A model generated the notes under the pieces. The model was not told where the DNA came from. It searched no databases and was given only the letters and a program-made list of their open reading frames with translations. A DNA stretch of 8,053 bases from NCBI GenBank assembly GCA_947474715.1, contig CANJJT010000135.1, positions 1 through 8,053 of the forward strand. The letters run 5' to 3'. A program made the translations under genes and the position numbers. The DNA is from CAIYPG01 sp903864555. Its GTDB lineage: Bacteria > Pseudomonadota > Gammaproteobacteria > Burkholderiales > SG8-39. Of the stretch, positions 6,003 through 8,053 are shown one piece after another (within the stretch, counting starts at the first letter, position 1; every line of letters begins with the position of its first letter).

Positions 6003-6712
6003 CAGCCGCCTTTCTTGAGCGGCGCCGGTTGCAGGCCGTCGATGCCGGTGATGCGGATGCCGGAGGCGGAGACCTTGTAGGTGCGGTTGATGAAGATCAG
6101 CACCGAGGTGAGCGCTTCGGCCGCTGCGGAATTGGCCAGCGGGCCGGCGTGGATGCCGCGCAGGCCGGCCGATTCCACCAGGCTGACGACGCGGTCGCGC
6201 GCCTCGCGGCTGTCGCCGCACACCAGCACGTCGCATTCGATGGCATGGCCTTCGCTGGCGAAGTGGTGCGAGCCGACGTTCTGGAAGGCGGAGACCACTT
6301 TCACCGATTCACCCAGCGCTGCCTGCAGCGCCACCACGCAGGAACCGCCCGGGGGCAGTTGCACGGTGCCGACCTTGGGCGGCACCAGCGGCACGGTGAC
6401 ATCGACGAGGATCTTGCCGGCGAGCGCATCCTTCAGTCCGACAGCGGTGGACATCTGCGCGGCAAAGGGCACGCTGAGGACAGCGATGTCGCAGTCAGCC
6501 ACGGCCTCGGCATTGCTGCCGCCGCGCACTGCATCACGGCCCAGGCGCGTGTTCATGTCAGCGGCGGCCGCGGCGGCCTTGGCACCATCGCGCGAGCCGA
6601 TGAACACGGCATGGCCGGCCTGCGCCCATCGCCAGGCAAGACCACTGCCTTCGGCGCCGGTGCCGCCGATCACGCCGATGCGTACGCTGGGGCTGGTGGG
6701 TGCTTCACTCAT
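6002..6712 (-). CDS. npdG: NADPH-dependent F420 reductase (Fno/NpdG)
   Basis: Product of 236 residues that transfers hydride between F420 and NADP(H), keeping the F420 pool reduced for the user enzymes. An N-terminal Rossmann fold is visible: I-G-V-I-G-G-T-G-A-E-G-S-G-L-A at 12-26, then I-G-S-R-D at 38-42, the usual NADP-phosphate recognition region after strand 2. Further family features are D-V-T-V-P-L-V-P-P near 104-112, V-V-S-A-F-Q-N-V near 139-146 and C-D-V-L-V-C-G-D near 160-167. The start ATG 6712-6710 has GGAG eight bases upstream. The frame is open far upstream into the intergenic region and the preceding gene, but without family sequence. TGA overlaps the cofE start by one base. The N-terminal eight residues (M-S-E-A-P-T-S-P) look like a short tail. 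Confidence 0.94.
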   Translation of the reverse strand: MSEAPTSPSVRIGVIGGTGAEGSGLAWRWAQAGHAVFIGSRDGAKAAAAAADMNTRLGRDAVRGGSNAEAVADCDIAVLSVPFAAQMSTAVGLKDALAGKILVDVTVPLVPPKVGTVQLPPGGSCVVALQAALGESVKVVSAFQNVGSHHFASEGHAIECDVLVCGDSREARDRVVSLVESAGLRGIHAGPLANSAAAEALTSVLIFINRTYKVSASGIRITGIDGLQPAPLKKGG

Positions 6713-6807
6713 CTTGTCTTCTCCGAAAATGTTGCGAATGGGTTTGCATGGATGGTAGGGGCAGACGGCTGCGCAAACGGGCGCTGACCCGGGTTTGATT
6801 CGGTTCT

Positions 6808-7770
6808 CTACGCCAGCCCGGGCAGGATGCGCTGGCCCACGGCTTCCAGGCAGTCCATGGCTTCCTGCCAGCTGCCACCGGGAATGTCGAGCGTCATGCT
6901 GTCGACGCCGGCGGCGGCATAGCGCACGCACAGCACGCGCAGTGCTTCCACCGCCTCATCGAGCGGGGCCTTCTCCTCTCCGACGCGGCGCACCGCGCAG
7001 CGCAGGGCCAGTTGCACGCTGCCGGCGTGGCGGCCGGCCGCCACGGTGTGGCGATCCAGTTCGGCGCGCGCGGCGGCGATGGCATCGGGCTCCATCTGTC
7101 CGGGGTGCTTGAGCGCCAGCGGATGCCAGGCATCGCCCAGCGCTGCGGCGCGCTTCATGGAACGTTCGCTGTTGCCGCCCACCCAGATCGGAAAGGGCTG
7201 CTGCAGCGGCTTGGGGGAAAACTCCAGGTCCTGGTAAGTGTTGAAGCGGCCCTCGAAGCTGCTGGTCTCTTCGGTCCACAGGTTGCGGAAGATGCGCAGG
7301 GCCTCGTCGGTGCGCGAGCCACGCAGCTTGAATTGATCCGCCAGGCCCAGCGCGGCGAACTCATCCTGCCACCAGCCCGCGCCGATGCCACAGAAGGCGC
7401 GCCCGCCACTCAGCACATCCAGCGTGGACAGCATCTTGGCCGTCACCAGCGGGTTACGGTAAGGCAGGATCATGACGCTGGTGCCTACGCGGATGGAAGT
7501 CGTGCAGCCGGCCAGGTACATCAGCGTGAGCAGCGGCTCGTGATAATTGCGCAGCGCCTCCCAGCCCTTGCGTTCGGTCTGGCTGAGGCCCTGCTGGGAC
7601 GGCTTGACCGAGCGGTACTGGTCCTGTTCGCCTTCGCGCTTGGGAATCACCAGGTGCTCGGTGACCGCGACATGCTCATAGCCCAGCGCCTCGGCGCGCT
7701 GCGCCATGGCGGCGAGGTTGGCGCCGTTCGCCAGCGGCCCCTTGTTGAACAGCACCACACCGAACTTCAT
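6808..7770 (-). CDS. Luciferase-like (LLM) oxidoreductase, probably F420-dependent
   Basis: Product of 320 residues in the bacterial luciferase-like superfamily, a TIM-barrel fold binding F420 or FMN. Visible signatures: the N-terminal strand M-K-F-G-V-V-L-F, V-A-V-T-E-H near 34-39, G-T-S-V-M-I-L-P-Y-R-N-P near 96-107, L-D-V-L-S-G-G-R near 117-124, G-I-G-A-G-W near 128-133, and P-I-W-V-G-G-N-S near 194-201 followed by A-L-G-D-A-W-H-P. These suit the F420-dependent subgroup, and its place just upstream of npdG, cofE and cofD supports F420 over FMN. The substrate is unknown. ATG 7770-7768 has only a weak upstream GGAAAAG. It lies 95 bases before npdG with no terminator seen, so co-transcription is likely. 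Confidence 0.9.
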   Translation of the reverse strand: MKFGVVLFNKGPLANGANLAAMAQRAEALGYEHVAVTEHLVIPKREGEQDQYRSVKPSQQGLSQTERKGWEALRNYHEPLLTLMYLAGCTTSIRVGTSVMILPYRNPLVTAKMLSTLDVLSGGRAFCGIGAGWWQDEFAALGLADQFKLRGSRTDEALRIFRNLWTEETSSFEGRFNTYQDLEFSPKPLQQPFPIWVGGNSERSMKRAAALGDAWHPLALKHPGQMEPDAIAAARAELDRHTVAAGRHAGSVQLALRCAVRRVGEEKAPLDEAVEALRVLCVRYAAAGVDSMTLDIPGGSWQEAMDCLEAVGQRILPGLA

Positions 7771-7844
7771 GCTTTTCCAGTCGAAGAATTCGCGCCATGG
7801 CCCGGGCAGAAGCGGGCCGGGGCGGTGCGAGGAGAGGACGGCTT

Positions 7845-7850
7845 ATTTTA
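7845..7850 (-). promoter_or_regulatory. Possible -10 element upstream of the F420 cluster
   Basis: TAAAAT on the minus strand, within the only A+T-rich patch (CTAAAATAAG) of this upstream region, about 75 bases before the ATG of the oxidoreductase. I see no good -35 box at the proper distance. A 6-bp hairpin (7799-7818, GGCCCG/CGGGCC) lies between it and the gene. Weak call. Confidence 0.25.
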
Positions 7851-7940
7851 GAGTCTGTTGAGACCCGGCGGGCGGGAGTCGGCGGATGGGTTGGTCACCG
7901 ATTCCCGGTTGCAAGGCCGCGGGTGTTAACCCCCTTGTCA

Positions 7941-8053
7941 ATCGGCATAGGGGGCAGTCTAGCTGACTGCGCCCCTGCCACACCACCCGGCATGCGGGGC
8001 CGCACCGGGCGGTTCGAAGAGTTGAGGTCATGAGAGACGGGGTACGCCAAGGC
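7941..8053 (-). mobile_element. 3' end of a group II intron (domains V and VI)
   Basis: Domain V-like hairpin at 8013-7982: a 9-bp stem (ACCGCCCGG with CCGGGTGGT, one G-T pair), a two-base TG bulge on the 3' side, a 4-bp upper stem and the tetraloop GCCC. After a two-base linker comes a domain VI-like hairpin (7979-7944): GGCA/TGCC, GGGG/CCCC and GCAGTC/GACTGC around the loop AGCTA, with an unpaired A at 7948 seven bases before the predicted 3' end at 7941. This two-hairpin order and the branch-point A spacing are hallmarks of group II introns. Bases 8053-8014 would be the end of domain IV. Whether a reverse transcriptase gene lies beyond the window, and whether the intron is intact, cannot be seen. 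Confidence 0.65.

Noticed and set aside
6002..6931. Longer npdG start at 6931, longer cofE start at 6236 and longer binding-protein start at 2453
   Set aside because: The extensions run into upstream genes or spacers, lack family sequence, and the internal starts have better ribosome binding sites or coupling overlaps.
7797..8033. Small open frames on both strands over 7797-8033
   Set aside because: They cross the intron-like hairpins and the upstream region of the oxidoreductase. No start signals, motifs or plausible composition support them.
1..8053. CRISPR array, tRNA or rRNA genes, insertion-sequence ends
   Set aside because: No regularly spaced direct repeats, no cloverleaf with a CCA-type acceptor and no transposase or terminal inverted repeats were seen on either strand.

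Overview
GC-rich window (roughly 60-65% G+C by eye) with every convincing gene on the minus strand. A Bug/TctC-type solute-binding protein, coenzyme F420 genes and selenoprotein genes together suggest a proteobacterium, most likely a betaproteobacterium related to Burkholderiales. This assignment is inference; the window holds no rRNA or other marker gene.

Read in the direction of transcription (right to left), the window opens with the 3' end of a group II intron (domains V and VI, about 8013-7941). About 280 bases of non-coding DNA separate the window edge from the next gene. Then comes a compact F420 cluster: a luciferase-like, probably F420-dependent oxidoreductase (7770-6808), the F420:NADP oxidoreductase NpdG/Fno (6712-6002), the F420-0:glutamate ligase CofE (6002-5241) and the phospholactyl-type transferase CofD (5244-4285). 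The last three overlap end to end. Together they build the tail of F420, recycle the reduced cofactor with NADP(H), and use it.

After a 211-base leader with a hairpin and a possible promoter comes the main finding: two selenoprotein genes that ordinary ORF calling breaks at an in-frame TGA. The first (4073-3510) is a UGSC-family selenoprotein with TGA-encoded Sec at residue 95. Its stop overlaps the start of a 366-residue protein of unknown function (3513-2413). Then come a Bug-type periplasmic binding protein (2330-1347) and a second selenoprotein gene (1308 to the window end, incomplete). This second protein carries a related Sec domain (U-G-A-C, Sec111) fused through a Pro/Glu-rich linker to a domain homologous to the 366-residue protein. 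Both TGAs are followed 11 bases later by a hairpin of the bacterial SECIS type.

Reading of the whole: a two-component selenoprotein module present twice, once split and translationally coupled and once fused, with a carboxylate-type binding protein between the copies and F420 genes upstream. A selenium-dependent redox or catabolic system acting on a small imported acid is plausible, but the substrate and reaction cannot be read from the sequence. The cofC, cofG/cofH and selABC genes that such a cell would need are not in the window.
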